DNA of 64,000 bases from the NCBI GenBank assembly GCA_902388455.1, contig CABMPD010000014.1, positions 11,664 through 75,663 of the forward strand, in the 5' to 3' direction. This stretch comes from an uncultured Alistipes sp. (lineage in GTDB: Bacteria; Bacteroidota; Bacteroidia; Bacteroidales; UBA932). The notes under the pieces are model-generated. The model did no database searches. It worked only from the letters and a program-made list of their open reading frames with translations, and had not been told where the DNA came from. A program made the position numbers and the translations under genes. Below are positions 7,584-17,070 of the stretch, piece by piece; within the stretch, counting starts at the first letter, position 1; every line of letters begins with the position of its first letter.

Positions 7584-7619
7584 ACAACGGCAGCAAATCG
7601 CGGAATTTGCTGCCGTTGT
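7584..7619. repeat. Short palindromic repeat C3 (CAACGGCAGC family)
   Basis: ACAACGGCAGCAAAT and ATTTGCTGCCGTTGT form a perfect 15-bp stem around a six-base loop. It shares the ACAACGGCAGCAAAT arm with C4 after enolase. Apart from element A and C1-C3 the 7240-7708 gap shows no gene or promoter that I can support. Confidence 0.8.
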
Positions 7620-7708
7620 TGTATAAGGTGGTTGTATGTATGCGTATCAGAGTAGATGGAATGCGGATGTGGTTGTGTTGCTTGACAGCGATTTGCATCC
7701 GCAGCCGG

Positions 7709-9721
7709 CTACAGCAGGTGATTGTAGACTTTCAGATTGGTGATGCGGCTATGGAAGTCTCCGGCCTGCTGCAGGGGGAATACGAGGGTGGGGACGTAGT
7801 ACATCACGCTCTCGCCTTCGTTGTGCCAGCGCTTTTCGGTCTCGAGGCGGTCGATGACGCGGCCGTTGATGATCAGGGTCGTGGAGCGGTTGTCACCCTT
7901 GACCGTGACTTCGAGCCGGTCGCCGTCCTGAATGCTGTAGCGGAAGGTGTTGAGGTAGCCGTCGCGGGCGAAGCCCATCATGCCGCTGACCGGGTCGCTG
8001 AGATAGAATACGGCGTCCTCTGAGCGGAACAGCTCTGTGCCTGGTTTCTCGGCGGCACCCTCGACGGTGAAGCTGACGGTGTAGTCATAGCCGATCTCGG
8101 GATAGGGCATGACTGTGCCGGGAGCCACCTCGGCCATCTCCAGCACGCAGCCGGGCTCAGTGCCGATGCGGCCTGCGAAGTTGATGCCGGGAGCCTCGCG
8201 CACACAGGAGCGGGTGCTGTCGAAGCCGGCGTAGGGCAGGGAGGTCTCCGCACCGGTCCACATCTTCACGGACAGAGTCTGCAGGGCGGGGAAGAGCCGG
8301 TAGTGGATATCCTTGACCGATATACCGTTGCCGGCATGGTCGTTCCATACGGCGAACATGCCGCCGAGGATGGATGTGTCGCGCTCGGCGAATACGGCGT
8401 CACCTACATGGGCGGGAGTCCAGTTCTCGTAGAGATATTTCTCGTTGAGGTAGTCGTAGTAGTAGCCGGCTGCGGGTACGATGTAGACCAGACCGTCGGG
8501 TATGGAGATGAGCTTGTAGCCGTCCTCCACCATCTGTTTGGGATCGGCATAGCCGTTGTACCATGCGTTCATTATCACGTTCTCCGACTTGACCGGAGTC
8601 TCTCCGTCAGCGTGAGTGAGGGCACCCCAGACTACGGCCTGCTTGCCGTAGCTCTCGACGAGGCGGATGTAGTGGTCGGTGAAGTAGCGGAATTTCTCCA
8701 CGACTTCCTTGTCCTTGTTGGAGTACTCGTCTGTGCCGATATGCACCTTGGGACCACGGAAGACCGGCTCCTCCCCTTCGAGATATTCCTTGAAGAGGGC
8801 GTCCACGAACTCGTAGGTCTCGGGCTTGAACAGGTCCAGATGGTCCATGCCGTACTCCTCGGAGCCTATCTCCGGCATGTAGCGGGTGAGGGCCAGGGAA
8901 TGGGCGGGCACGTCTATCTCCGGGATAATCTCCACGTACATGCCTGCGGACTCCTCCTGGAAGTCGATGAACTCGGCCTTGGTATAATGACCGTCACGGG
9001 CGGTAAGTCCGGGGTAGGTGTCGCACTCGATGCGGAATGCTGCGTAGGTGCGGTCCCAGTCCCCTCCGAAGTACTGCTTGAAGCCGTTGTCATTGAGGTG
9101 AATCTGGAGGGTGTTCATCTTGTAGTAGGCCATGATGCGGGAGAGCTTGCGCAGGTAGCTCATCGGAATGTACTTGCGGCCGCAGTCCATCATGAAGCCG
9201 CGGATGCCGTAGTCGGGCCAGTCGAGAATCCTGCCGCAGGTCAGGTCAATGCCATCGGTCTCAGCGTCAGCCTGCAGGGCGCGGTCAGCCAGCTGCAGCA
9301 GGGTCTGCGTCCCCCAGTACACGCCGCGGGCAGTTGAGGCGGAAAGCCGCACGTGGTCAGTAATATTGAGCGAATAGCTCTCGGTGCTGCCGCCGCTGAG
9401 CTTGTCCAGCTTCTTGTCGGTCTTGATTTCCAGGACAATATCTCCTTTCCCACCTTTTCCGGCGACAACCTCCGGCTTAAAGCCGGCAACAGTGTTCCAG
9501 TCCTCTGCCAGCATTCCGGCTATCCGCAGCAGCTCCTCGTCCCCGGACGGCACGGCTATCCGCATTGTCCCGGAAATGGTCAGGTCTCCTTTGCCGGCCT
9601 CCCAGGTCTTCAGCTCCGGAATAACAAACGGTTTGGAGTTCTCCACAGTCGCGGCAAAAGCATTGACGGAACATAATACAGCAGCGAGTACGCTGATAAA
9701 AAAATACATAGGTCGTTTCAT
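7709..9721 (-). CDS. Exported beta-N-acetylhexosaminidase (GH20)
   Basis: This 670-residue enzyme has an N-terminal signal peptide ending near VNAFAA, a GH20b-type N-domain, the GH20 TIM barrel, and a C-terminal lectin/LamG-like beta domain of about 150 residues. The barrel carries the catalytic Asp-Glu pair of substrate-assisted catalysis in KVHIGTDEYS (near residues 331-332). It also has RGFMMDCGRKYIP and the VPAHS segment. It releases terminal GlcNAc or GalNAc from glycans in the periplasm or at the surface, consistent with life on mucin or peptidoglycan debris. The gene is monocistronic in appearance: a palindromic element lies upstream and repeats lie downstream. Confidence 0.92.
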   Translation of the reverse strand: MKRPMYFFISVLAAVLCSVNAFAATVENSKPFVIPELKTWEAGKGDLTISGTMRIAVPSGDEELLRIAGMLAEDWNTVAGFKPEVVAGKGGKGDIVLEIKTDKKLDKLSGGSTESYSLNITDHVRLSASTARGVYWGTQTLLQLADRALQADAETDGIDLTCGRILDWPDYGIRGFMMDCGRKYIPMSYLRKLSRIMAYYKMNTLQIHLNDNGFKQYFGGDWDRTYAAFRIECDTYPGLTARDGHYTKAEFIDFQEESAGMYVEIIPEIDVPAHSLALTRYMPEIGSEEYGMDHLDLFKPETYEFVDALFKEYLEGEEPVFRGPKVHIGTDEYSNKDKEVVEKFRYFTDHYIRLVESYGKQAVVWGALTHADGETPVKSENVIMNAWYNGYADPKQMVEDGYKLISIPDGLVYIVPAAGYYYDYLNEKYLYENWTPAHVGDAVFAERDTSILGGMFAVWNDHAGNGISVKDIHYRLFPALQTLSVKMWTGAETSLPYAGFDSTRSCVREAPGINFAGRIGTEPGCVLEMAEVAPGTVMPYPEIGYDYTVSFTVEGAAEKPGTELFRSEDAVFYLSDPVSGMMGFARDGYLNTFRYSIQDGDRLEVTVKGDNRSTTLIINGRVIDRLETEKRWHNEGESVMYYVPTLVFPLQQAGDFHSRITNLKVYNHLL

Positions 9722-9771
9722 GTCTCTGTTTTTGATTTCAAGATGTTGTTATTGAGTTGTGTTGACTTGAC

Positions 9772-9915
9772 GACAGGTATAGGACATCTGGAAAAGACTT
9801 GCCGCCCTCGGCACTAGAGGGAGGGACCCATTGTTGAGTATCACCGAATTACGAAGTAACGAGCTGATACTCACGATGGGAGGGCCTGGTCTTTTCCAGA
9901 TGTCCTATATCTGTC
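9772..9915. repeat. Palindromic element B: 27-bp outer stem with inner hairpins
   Basis: Bases 9772-9798 and 9889-9915 are reverse complements with one mismatch. The 90 bases inside hold a long hairpin (TTGAGTATCA against TGATACTCA, capped by TTACTTCGTAA on the minus strand) and a short TGCCG/CGGCA hairpin. On the minus strand the joints read GGCCCTCCC and GGGTCCCTCCC, nearly those of element A, while the outer arms are unrelated in sequence. It occupies the gap between the bcp and hexosaminidase genes. Confidence 0.8.
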
Positions 9916-9944
9916 CTGAACGTCATTGTTATATATGGCTTGAA

Positions 9945-10403
9945 CTATTTAAGTATCTGGGCAGTATGGTTCTTCGTGTCGACCTTGGAGATGATGTCGG
10001 TGATGACGCCGTTCTCATCGATGACGTAGGTCTTGCGGAGGGTTCCCATGCTGACCTTGCCGTAGTTCTTCTTCTCGCCCCAGGCCTCGTAAGCCTGGAG
10101 AATAGCGGTCTCCGGATCGGAAATAAGGGGAAACGGCAGCCCGTACTTAGCGATGAACTTCTGGTGCGAGGCCGTACTGTCCTTGCTGACACCCACTACG
10201 GCATAGCCGAGGTCGAGAAACCGCTGATAGTTGTCCCTGAGGTCGCAGGCCTCGGCCGTACAGCCGGGAGTGCTGTCCTTGGGATAAAAGTAGAGGACGA
10301 GCCTGCGTCCTGCAAAGTCACTCAGGCGGATGATGTTACCGTCCTGGTCCGGGCCCTCGAAGTACGGGGCCTTGTCTCCTTTCTGAAGCATAGTATTGTG
10401 CAT
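9945..10403 (-). CDS. bcp: Thioredoxin-dependent thiol peroxidase (Bcp/PrxQ)
   Basis: The 152-residue peroxiredoxin has the motif YPKDSTPGCTAEACDLRD, in which the first Cys is the peroxidatic residue and the second, five residues on, is the resolving residue typical of PrxQ. It reduces peroxides in the cytoplasm with electrons from thioredoxin. Either Met1 or Met5 could be the start, since MLQKGDKAP is the usual beginning. It lies 10 bases downstream of maeB on the same strand, so it is probably co-transcribed with it. Confidence 0.93.
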   Translation of the reverse strand: MHNTMLQKGDKAPYFEGPDQDGNIIRLSDFAGRRLVLYFYPKDSTPGCTAEACDLRDNYQRFLDLGYAVVGVSKDSTASHQKFIAKYGLPFPLISDPETAILQAYEAWGEKKNYGKVSMGTLRKTYVIDENGVITDIISKVDTKNHTAQILK

Positions 10404-10413
10404 TTAAATTACA

Positions 10414-12747
10414 TTATCTGTCGAGCAGGCAGTTGCCGGCCTTGAGGTAGATGGCTGCGTCTAATGACGCCAATGTCGCTATGTTTACTATCTCCCGCAC
10501 AGGAGCGTCCACCGAAATAAAGTGCACGGGCTTGTTGAGCCCTATCTGGATAGGACCGATGGCCTCGCCCGCTCCCATCTCCATCATCATGCGCCAGGCG
10601 GCGGAGGAGGAGTTGAGGTCCGGGAAAATCAGAGTGTTCACGTCCTTGCCCTGCAGGCGGTTGAAAGGATAGGTGCGGTCGCGCAGCTGCTTGTTGAGCG
10701 CCACATCGACACGCATCTCGCCGTCCACCACCATGTCGGGGTACCGCTGGTGCAGGATCTCGACGGCCTGATGGACTGCCGACGGGGTACCGCAGGTTCC
10801 GGAGGGACAGGCGGCGGATGTACCTTCCTGGATATTGGAACCGAAGTTGCTGTAGGAGAGCATGGCGATGACGGGGTCGAATGCGTAGTATTCCACCGCA
10901 CCGGTAGTAAGACGGGCGATGTCCACTAAGGTGGAGGCATCGGTGCGCTCGTTGATCATAGTGTCGGCCAGGAAGAACACACCCCTCTTGGTATTGAGAA
11001 TGTGCATCGTCGCGAATGTGCTGTATCCCTGACGGATGCCGATGATATCGCGGGCGATGGAGGCTACCGCCACGTTATTGGTATAGGTGCCGGCTATGAA
11101 GGCGTCCGCATCGCCGCTCTCGACCATCATCATGCCGAAGTAGTTGCGGTCGAACATCTTCTCGTACGCGTCCTGACGGGTGTACCCCTTGCGGGCGAGC
11201 TTGGTGGCCAGGGCCTCCGCGTAGCTTTCCCTCCGGGCTTTCTCGTCCGGATGCCTGGGATTGACGATCTCCACACCATCGAGCGACAGTCCGAGACCTG
11301 CGGCCCTTTTCCCGATAAGCTCCGCATTGCCCAGCAGGACGGGGCGGCAGAGTCCCTCCGAACCTGCCTGTACGGCTGCCTCCAGCATATTGTCCGTATT
11401 GCCTTCCCCGAAGACCACCCGCATGGGCTGGCAGCGGGCCACATCGGCGAAACGGCGGACGAGCTTGTTGTCATAGCCCATCATCTCCTGCAGGTGCTCT
11501 TCGTACTCTTCCCAGTCGGTGATATGCCTGCGGGCTACTCCGGATTTCATGGCTGCCTTTGCCACGGCAGGGGCAACAGCTGAGAGCAGTCTGGGATCAA
11601 GTGGCTTGGGCAGGATGTACTGGCGTCCGTAGCGGAAACTCTCTTCGATGTTGTATGCCGCATTGACGACAGAGGGGACGGGCTGCTTGGCCAGCGCGGC
11701 TATGGCGTAGACGGCGGCCAGCTTCATCTCCTCGTTGATGGCTGTGGCGCGTACGTCCAGGGCTCCGCGGAAGATGTAGGGGAATCCGAGGACGTTGTTG
11801 ATCTGGTTGGGGTAGTCCGAGCGGCCGGTGGCGAATATCAGGTCGTCGCGGGAGGCCATGGCCTCGGAATACTCTATCTCGGGGTCGGGATTGGCCAGGG
11901 CAAATACGACCGGGCGGTCGGCCATCGTGCGGATCATCTCCTTGGTCAGGACGTTGCGTACGGAAAGGCCCAGGAAGACGTCGGCGCCGACAAGGGCTTC
12001 GGCCAGGGTGTGCACGTCGCGGTCAGTGGCGAAGGTCCGCTTCATGGCGTTGAGGTCGGTGCGGGAAGTGGAGATAACTCCCTTGCTGTCGCACATTACG
12101 ATGTTCTCCCGGCGCACACCGAGCTCGATGTAGAGGTTGGTGCAGGCGACGGCGGCGGCACCTGCTCCGTTGACCACCAGCCGGATGTCCTCTATCTTCT
12201 TGTTCTGCAGCTCCAGGGCGTTGAGCAGGCCCGCGGCCGAGATGATGGCCGTGCCGTGCTGGTCGTCGTGCATCACTGGGATGTCGCACTCCTCCTTGAG
12301 CCTGCGCTCTATCTCGAAGCACTCCGGGGCCTTGATGTCCTCGAGGTTGATGCCTCCGAAGGTGGGGGCTATGGCCTTGACGGCGGCGATGAATTTCTCC
12401 GGATCCTTCTCGTTCAGCTCTATGTCGTAGCAGTCCAGTCCAGCGAATATCTTGAACAGAAGGGCCTTCCCCTCCATCACGGGCTTGCCGGCGAGGGCTC
12501 CGATGTCGCCCAGACCGAGGACGGCCGTGCCGTTGGAGATGACGGCCATGAGATTGCCCTTGTTGGTGTATTCGTAGGCGTCTTCCGCGCGGTCCTTGAT
12601 CTCCAGGCAGGGGTAGGCCACGCCGGGAGAATAGGCCAGGGAAAGGTCGTGCTGGGAAGAGTAGGGTTTGGTGGGCAGGGTCTCTATCTTGCCCGGACGG
12701 CCGAGACGGTGATAGTCCAGGGCCGCTTTCTTATTGTTGTCTGACAT
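10414..12747 (-). CDS. maeB: NADP-dependent malic enzyme with phosphotransacetylase-like domain
   Basis: MaeB decarboxylates malate to pyruvate with NADP. In the 777-residue protein the N-terminal malic domain contains [13 protein letters not shown] and the catalytic [13 protein letters not shown] region. The NADP-binding domain has [13 protein letters not shown]. The last 320 or so residues form the phosphate acetyl/butyryltransferase-like domain ([16 protein letters not shown] through [13 protein letters not shown]), which in this family is regulatory and responds to acetyl-CoA instead of having Pta activity. The length is typical of the hybrid class. It is followed closely by bcp and preceded by a phosphoesterase 15 bases upstream. 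Confidence 0.95.
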   Translation of the reverse strand: MSDNNKKAALDYHRLGRPGKIETLPTKPYSSQHDLSLAYSPGVAYPCLEIKDRAEDAYEYTNKGNLMAVISNGTAVLGLGDIGALAGKPVMEGKALLFKIFAGLDCYDIELNEKDPEKFIAAVKAIAPTFGGINLEDIKAPECFEIERRLKEECDIPVMHDDQHGTAIISAAGLLNALELQNKKIEDIRLVVNGAGAAAVACTNLYIELGVRRENIVMCDSKGVISTSRTDLNAMKRTFATDRDVHTLAEALVGADVFLGLSVRNVLTKEMIRTMADRPVVFALANPDPEIEYSEAMASRDDLIFATGRSDYPNQINNVLGFPYIFRGALDVRATAINEEMKLAAVYAIAALAKQPVPSVVNAAYNIEESFRYGRQYILPKPLDPRLLSAVAPAVAKAAMKSGVARRHITDWEEYEEHLQEMMGYDNKLVRRFADVARCQPMRVVFGEGNTDNMLEAAVQAGSEGLCRPVLLGNAELIGKRAAGLGLSLDGVEIVNPRHPDEKARRESYAEALATKLARKGYTRQDAYEKMFDRNYFGMMMVESGDADAFIAGTYTNNVAVASIARDIIGIRQGYSTFATMHILNTKRGVFFLADTMINERTDASTLVDIARLTTGAVEYYAFDPVIAMLSYSNFGSNIQEGTSAACPSGTCGTPSAVHQAVEILHQRYPDMVVDGEMRVDVALNKQLRDRTYPFNRLQGKDVNTLIFPDLNSSSAAWRMMMEMGAGEAIGPIQIGLNKPVHFISVDAPVREIVNIATLASLDAAIYLKAGNCLLDR

Positions 12748-12762
12748 GGTTTCAGGATGTGG

Positions 12763-13944
12763 TTATAAATTAAGATTCAAGAGTATGTCCCCAGAGGTGC
12801 CGAGCACTTTGAGGGTCATCTTCCCGCCTTTCCGGCTCAGAACCATCACCGTGGCGCCTTCCATGGAGTAGCCTCCGCCGACTACTACCGGGAAGTTGTT
12901 TCCGACAGAGCCGGCAGGGTGGTATGCGTGTCTGTGCGTGTGGGCGTTGATGCAGATGTCGAAGGGTGCGTCAGCGAGCAGCGGGCCCCACAGCTCCAGG
13001 CAGGGATTGTAGGCATCTCCCATCGCGTAGATCGGAATGTGATGTATGAGCACCCGGCGGGAGGCACTGCGGAACTCCTCCGAGGCCAGCTCCCCGCGGA
13101 GAAAATCCACCTGTTCCGCCCTCAGTCCGGAAAAGTCGTTGAGGCCGTAGTAGACCCAGTGGTCGTCGGGCTTGTCCTCCCCGCAGTCGAGCATGACGAT
13201 GCGGGTATCGCCCCAGTTGAATGCTCCGTAGGTGCGGTTCCCTACGTAGTCGAAAAGTTCGCGCAGGCCGATGGAGTAGGCGTTGCGTATCTCATGGTTG
13301 CCTCTGAGGTAAAATACTGGGACATCGGCGGCTCCGACGGTGGAGTTCAGCTCGCTGAGGAATGCCGTGGCCTCGTCGTGGGAGGCGGGGTCGTCGATGC
13401 AGTCCCCGTTGAAGACCACGAAGTCGTAGGGAATGTCCCGGACGTGGGAGTACAGGGCCTGAAGGGTTTCGGAATGCTTGTGCAGGTCGTTGAAGATGAG
13501 GGCGGTGAAGTCTCCGCAGTCATCTGAGGGAAGGGTGAATGAGTGCATGGGGGAGACGGCCGTCTCTCCGAATTCTTTCTTATATGCCTGGTATAGGAGA
13601 ATTTCCCGGGAGCATACTCTGTAATAGTAGGTGCGTCCGGGTTCCAGCCCTTCGATCCGGATCTTGTTCTGTGTCCCGTTGCAGATGACCTGCCCGTCCA
13701 CTATTGTGCGGGCTTGCTGCCAGGACTCTGTATCGGTGGTGTCAGTGCCGTACTCTACCCAGCTGTATGCGGGCACCCATGTCTGCCACATGACGGTAAT
13801 CCCGCCGCCGACGGGGTTCTGGAGGTATGGTTCGGTCCGGAAAATGGAATCTGCGGGAGCTGCGGCGGAGGCAGTCAGGGCAGTGAGGACTGTCAGCGAA
13901 AATGATAGAATGATAATTCCAGGTCTCATTGATGTATTACGCAA
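12763..13944 (-). CDS. Exported metallophosphoesterase with purple-acid-phosphatase N-domain
   Basis: The 393-residue protein has a signal peptide ending at TASAAA, a fibronectin-like N-terminal domain (EPYLQNPVGGGITVMWQT) as in purple acid phosphatases, and a calcineurin-like catalytic domain. Metal-binding motifs are NDLHKH, FNGDCIDD, LRGNHE, HHIPIY and NAHTHRH. The first motif has Asn where most family members have Asp (D-x-H), so metal site 1 may be modified. It probably hydrolyses phosphate esters in the periplasm; the substrate is unknown. It appears to head the unit with maeB and bcp. Met1 or Met6 could be the start. Confidence 0.85.
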   Translation of the reverse strand: MRNTSMRPGIIILSFSLTVLTALTASAAAPADSIFRTEPYLQNPVGGGITVMWQTWVPAYSWVEYGTDTTDTESWQQARTIVDGQVICNGTQNKIRIEGLEPGRTYYYRVCSREILLYQAYKKEFGETAVSPMHSFTLPSDDCGDFTALIFNDLHKHSETLQALYSHVRDIPYDFVVFNGDCIDDPASHDEATAFLSELNSTVGAADVPVFYLRGNHEIRNAYSIGLRELFDYVGNRTYGAFNWGDTRIVMLDCGEDKPDDHWVYYGLNDFSGLRAEQVDFLRGELASEEFRSASRRVLIHHIPIYAMGDAYNPCLELWGPLLADAPFDICINAHTHRHAYHPAGSVGNNFPVVVGGGYSMEGATVMVLSRKGGKMTLKVLGTSGDILLNLNL

Positions 13945-13994
13945 AATAGTGTTTAAAGTATTCGCGAAGATAGTGATTATCCTGGAAAAATAAA

Positions 13995-14020
13995 AGAGCC
14001 GGCTGAGAGATGCCGGCTCT
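13995..14020 (-). terminator. Terminator of the initiator tRNA gene
   Basis: AGAGCCGGC and GCCGGCTCT form a perfect nine-bp stem with an eight-base loop. On the minus strand it is followed by TTTTATTTTT, and it lies 17 bases past the tRNA 3' end. Confidence 0.85.
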
Positions 14021-14037
14021 GTGAAACTTGCTGTTTG

Positions 14038-14110
<73 letters not shown>

Positions 14111-14161
14111 ATGTGAGGTTGCAAAAGTAGAAATTAAATTTTAAAAACCAAAATTTTCTTA

Positions 14162-15526
14162 TTAAAAGATATCGGAAATTTTGATTTTTTTCTGCTCTCC
14201 TTTTTGGATGTCTTTTATTGTCAACTCGTTGGCTGCTGCTTCGTCCTCTCCTGCGAGAATAATGTATTTTATACCTTTTTTATCTGCATATTCGAACTGT
14301 TTGCGGAGTTTGGCGGGATCGGGGTAGATTTCGCAGGAGTGGCCTGCGGCCCTGCAACGGGCAGCGGCGTTCAGAATATAGGGCAGGGTAGCGGCGCCCA
14401 TGTTGGCGAAGAGGTATTCGGTACCGCTTATTGCATCCTTGGGGAATTTGTCCAGACCGACCAGTACGTCATAGATACGGTCCGCTCCGAAGGATATGCC
14501 GACTCCCGAGGTGTCGCTGAGGCCGAAGATACCGGTGAGGTCATCGTATCGTCCGCCGCCGCAGATGCTGCCGATGGTGAAGTCCAGGGCCTTGACTTCG
14601 AAGATGGCTCCTGTGTAATAGTTAAGGCCGCGGGCCAGTGACAGGTCGAATTCGGTCTGAGTGGTTACTCCTGCCTCCCGGATAAGACGGAAGAGCTCTT
14701 CAAGCTCGTCCAGGCCGCGCATGCCGGTCTGTGAACCTTCGAGGATGTGCCTCATGGCTGTGATTTTCTCCTCTGTGCTGCCTGTCAGGGTCAGGACAGG
14801 CTCGATGCGGGCTATGCTCTCGGGCAGGACACCGCGCTCGGCCAGTTCGACCTTGACGGCATCCAGACCTATTTTGTCTATTTTGTCGATGGCTACCGTG
14901 ATGTCGGTGAGCTTGTCGCTCTGGCCGGATATCTCGGCCAGTCCGGAGAGGATCTTGCGGTTGTTGATCTTGATCAGGACGCGGATACCCATGTTGCGGA
15001 ATACCTCATCGGCTATCTCCACCATTTCCAGTTCATAGAGCAGGGAGTCCGAGCCTACGACGTCTACATCGCACTGGTAGAATTCCCTATAGCGGCCTTT
15101 CTGGGGCCTGTCTGCTCTCCATACAGGCTGGATCTGATAACGCTTGAAAGGGAAGGTCAGTTCGTTGCGGTGCTGGACTACGAACCTTGCGAAGGGGACG
15201 GTCAGGTCGTAGCGGAGGCCCTTTTCGCATACTTTCAGCGCCAGGGCATTGCTCCCGGCTTCGGCCAGCTCTTCCGACGGCAGGTTCTGAATGTCCTTGA
15301 AGGCGTCGCCTGAATTCAGGATTTTGAAAAGGAGCTTGTCTCCTTCCTCTCCGTATTTGCCCAGCAGGGTGGACAGGTTCTCCATTGCCGGGGTCTCGAT
15401 GGGGGAGTAGCCGTATTTGCGGAATACGGTCCTGACAGTGTCGAAGATGTAGTTGCGGCCGGCCATTTCGGAAGGACCGAAATCCCTGGTACCTTTTGGT
15501 ATTGATGGTTTCTGTGCCATGTTCAT
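14162..15526 (-). CDS. hisS: Histidyl-tRNA synthetase
   Basis: HisS charges tRNA-His. The 454-residue class II synthetase shows motif 1 ([11 protein letters not shown]), motif 2 ([21 protein letters not shown], with FYQCDVD) and the histidine-specific blocks [12 protein letters not shown] and CGGGRYDDL. Motif 3 reads [15 protein letters not shown], followed by the anticodon-binding domain. [14 protein letters not shown], two codons in, is an alternative start. A minus-strand -7 box (TAAATTTG, at 15547-15540) lies just upstream. The initiator tRNA gene follows on the same strand 51 bases after the stop. Confidence 0.96.
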   Translation of the reverse strand: MNMAQKPSIPKGTRDFGPSEMAGRNYIFDTVRTVFRKYGYSPIETPAMENLSTLLGKYGEEGDKLLFKILNSGDAFKDIQNLPSEELAEAGSNALALKVCEKGLRYDLTVPFARFVVQHRNELTFPFKRYQIQPVWRADRPQKGRYREFYQCDVDVVGSDSLLYELEMVEIADEVFRNMGIRVLIKINNRKILSGLAEISGQSDKLTDITVAIDKIDKIGLDAVKVELAERGVLPESIARIEPVLTLTGSTEEKITAMRHILEGSQTGMRGLDELEELFRLIREAGVTTQTEFDLSLARGLNYYTGAIFEVKALDFTIGSICGGGRYDDLTGIFGLSDTSGVGISFGADRIYDVLVGLDKFPKDAISGTEYLFANMGAATLPYILNAAARCRAAGHSCEIYPDPAKLRKQFEYADKKGIKYIILAGEDEAAANELTIKDIQKGEQKKIKISDIF

Positions 15527-15559
15527 GGATTTTGTGCTGCAAATTTAGAAACTGTTTTT

Positions 15560-15567
15560 TACATTTG
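15560..15567 (+). promoter_or_regulatory. Putative rfbC promoter -7 box
   Basis: TACATTTG matches TAnnTTTG 20 bases before the rfbC ATG. The hisS box lies back to back with it at 15540-15547 on the other strand. No -33 element at good spacing was found. Confidence 0.45.
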
Positions 15568-15587
15568 CGCATAAATTTAAAAATACG

Positions 15588-16142
15588 ATGAATATTATAA
15601 AAACTGATATTGACGGACTGCTGGTGATAGAACCTAAGGTTTTTGGCGATGCCAGAGGATATTTTATGGAGGTGTTCTCAGAGAGAGATTTCAGGGCTGC
15701 CACAGGACTGGACGTGCATTTTGTTCAGGACAATGAGTCTATGTCAGCTCGCGGAGTATTGCGCGGCATGCATTTCCAGAAGGCTCCTTATGCCCAGAGT
15801 AAGCTGGTCCGGGTGGTCCGGGGTTCTGTTCAGGATGTCGCTGTGGATTTAAGAGCCGGTTCTCCTACATTCGGCAAGTATGTTTCGGCAGTCCTCAGCG
15901 GTGACAACAAGCGCATGTTTTATATTCCGGAGGGATTTGCCCACGGATTTCTGACGCTGGAGGACAATACTGTATTTCAATATAAGTGCGGCATGTTCTA
16001 CGAGCCTTCATCCGAGGGCTCCGTCCGCTGGGATGATCCTCAGATAGGGGTGGACTGGATGTCTGTAGACGGATGTGAGCGGATAATATCTGAGAAGGAC
16101 CGCATGGCCCCTCTGCTGTCAGAACAGCCGTATCGCTTTTGA
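15588..16142 (+). CDS. rfbC: dTDP-4-dehydrorhamnose 3,5-epimerase
   Basis: The 184-residue cupin epimerises dTDP-4-keto-6-deoxyglucose in the dTDP-L-rhamnose pathway. Motifs are the start of the fold (VFGDARGYFMEVF), RGMHFQK with the catalytic His, the VRGSVQDVAVDLR strand and the YIPEGFAHGFLTLED block. Its 3' end overlaps the convergent rfbD gene by 24 bases. rfbA and rfbB are not in this window, so the pathway genes are split here. Confidence 0.95.
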   Translation: MNIIKTDIDGLLVIEPKVFGDARGYFMEVFSERDFRAATGLDVHFVQDNESMSARGVLRGMHFQKAPYAQSKLVRVVRGSVQDVAVDLRAGSPTFGKYVSAVLSGDNKRMFYIPEGFAHGFLTLEDNTVFQYKCGMFYEPSSEGSVRWDDPQIGVDWMSVDGCERIISEKDRMAPLLSEQPYRF

Positions 16143-16982
16143 CAGACTTCTTTCCCACAGGGGAACTTTCACTCCGAAGACGGTGCGGATCAAGGACTTG
16201 TCCAGTACAGAGTAGGCGGGACGTGTGGCCGGAACCGGGAACTCAGAGGTCGGCACTGGTTCTATATCGCAGTCCAGATGCTTGAGGGACATGATTTTCT
16301 GGGCCCATTCTGCCTTGGTACAACAGCCCTCGTCAGTATAGTGGAAGACCTCTCCGTAGCGGGGTGTGCCGTCCAGCTGGGGCAGGATGTGGAGGATGGC
16401 TTCTGCAAGGTCCCGGGCGTAGGTGGGAGTTCCTTTCTGGTCGTATACGACTTTTATTATTTCTTCTTCATCCCCGAGGCGGAGCATGGTTCTGACAAAA
16501 TTCTTCTTGCCCATGGGAGAATAGAGCCATGAGGTACGGATGATTATGGACAGGCAGCCTGAGCGTTTGACAGCAATCTCTCCTGCGAGTTTCGTGCGTC
16601 CGTATTCAGAAAGAGGAGCGGGACGGTCGCTCTCGTGCCATGGTGTGGACTTGGTGCCGTCGAATACGAAGTCGGTGGACAGATGTATCAGGTAGATTCC
16701 GTGACGGGCTGCGGCTTCGGCAAGATTCATCGGTCCTGTGACGTTGAGCCTGATGGCTGCATCGGTGTCGGTCTCGGCGCGGTCCACGTCGTTGTAAGCT
16801 GCGCAGTTGATGATTTTCGTGACTCCGTTTCCGCTTATATATTTTTCCACGGCATCAGCGTCAGTGATGTCGAGCTCCTGGAAGTCCGTGTACAGCCAGT
16901 TGGTTCCGCTCTGTCCCTGTGTAAGGCTGCGGAGCTCGCTACCGAGTTGTCCGTCAGCGCCGGTAATCAGTATGTTTTCCAT
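16119..16982 (-). CDS. rfbD: dTDP-4-dehydrorhamnose reductase
   Basis: This 287-residue short-chain dehydrogenase makes the last step to dTDP-L-rhamnose. It has the Rossmann motif ITGADGQLGSEL, INCAAYNDVDRAE, the STDFVFDG segment and the catalytic YGRTKLAGE (Tyr-x3-Lys). The C-terminal half contains RTSWLYSPMGKNF-like residues (SWLYSPMGKKNFV). It is transcribed towards rfbC from a divergent promoter region shared with the DUF4290 gene; the 24-base tail-to-tail overlap with rfbC could allow antisense effects. Confidence 0.94.
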   Translation of the reverse strand: MENILITGADGQLGSELRSLTQGQSGTNWLYTDFQELDITDADAVEKYISGNGVTKIINCAAYNDVDRAETDTDAAIRLNVTGPMNLAEAAARHGIYLIHLSTDFVFDGTKSTPWHESDRPAPLSEYGRTKLAGEIAVKRSGCLSIIIRTSWLYSPMGKKNFVRTMLRLGDEEEIIKVVYDQKGTPTYARDLAEAILHILPQLDGTPRYGEVFHYTDEGCCTKAEWAQKIMSLKHLDCDIEPVPTSEFPVPATRPAYSVLDKSLIRTVFGVKVPLWERSLSKAIRLF

Positions 16983-17001
16983 CTTTCCTAAAATTGTGGG
17001 G

Positions 17002-17040
17002 CAAAGATACTCAAAACGTAATCTAAAAAAACTATCTTTG
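17002..17040. promoter_or_regulatory. Divergent promoters for rfbD and the DUF4290-ftsK operon
   Basis: TATCTTTG occurs at 17033-17040 on the plus strand, 31 bases before the DUF4290 start. It occurs again at 17009-17002 on the minus strand, 20 bases before rfbD. Both match TAnnTTTG. Confidence 0.6.
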
Positions 17041-17070
17041 TGGAAATTTTTAACATGCTCTAGAACGCAA

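Noticed and set aside
7371..7619. Palindromes C1-C3 as a CRISPR array
   Set aside because: Repeats are few, irregularly spaced and divergent, spacers are not uniform, and no cas gene is present.
8303..9337. A 344-codon open frame antisense to the GH20 gene
   Set aside because: It is a complement of a clear enzyme gene, Val/Gly/His-rich, and has no start context or domain.
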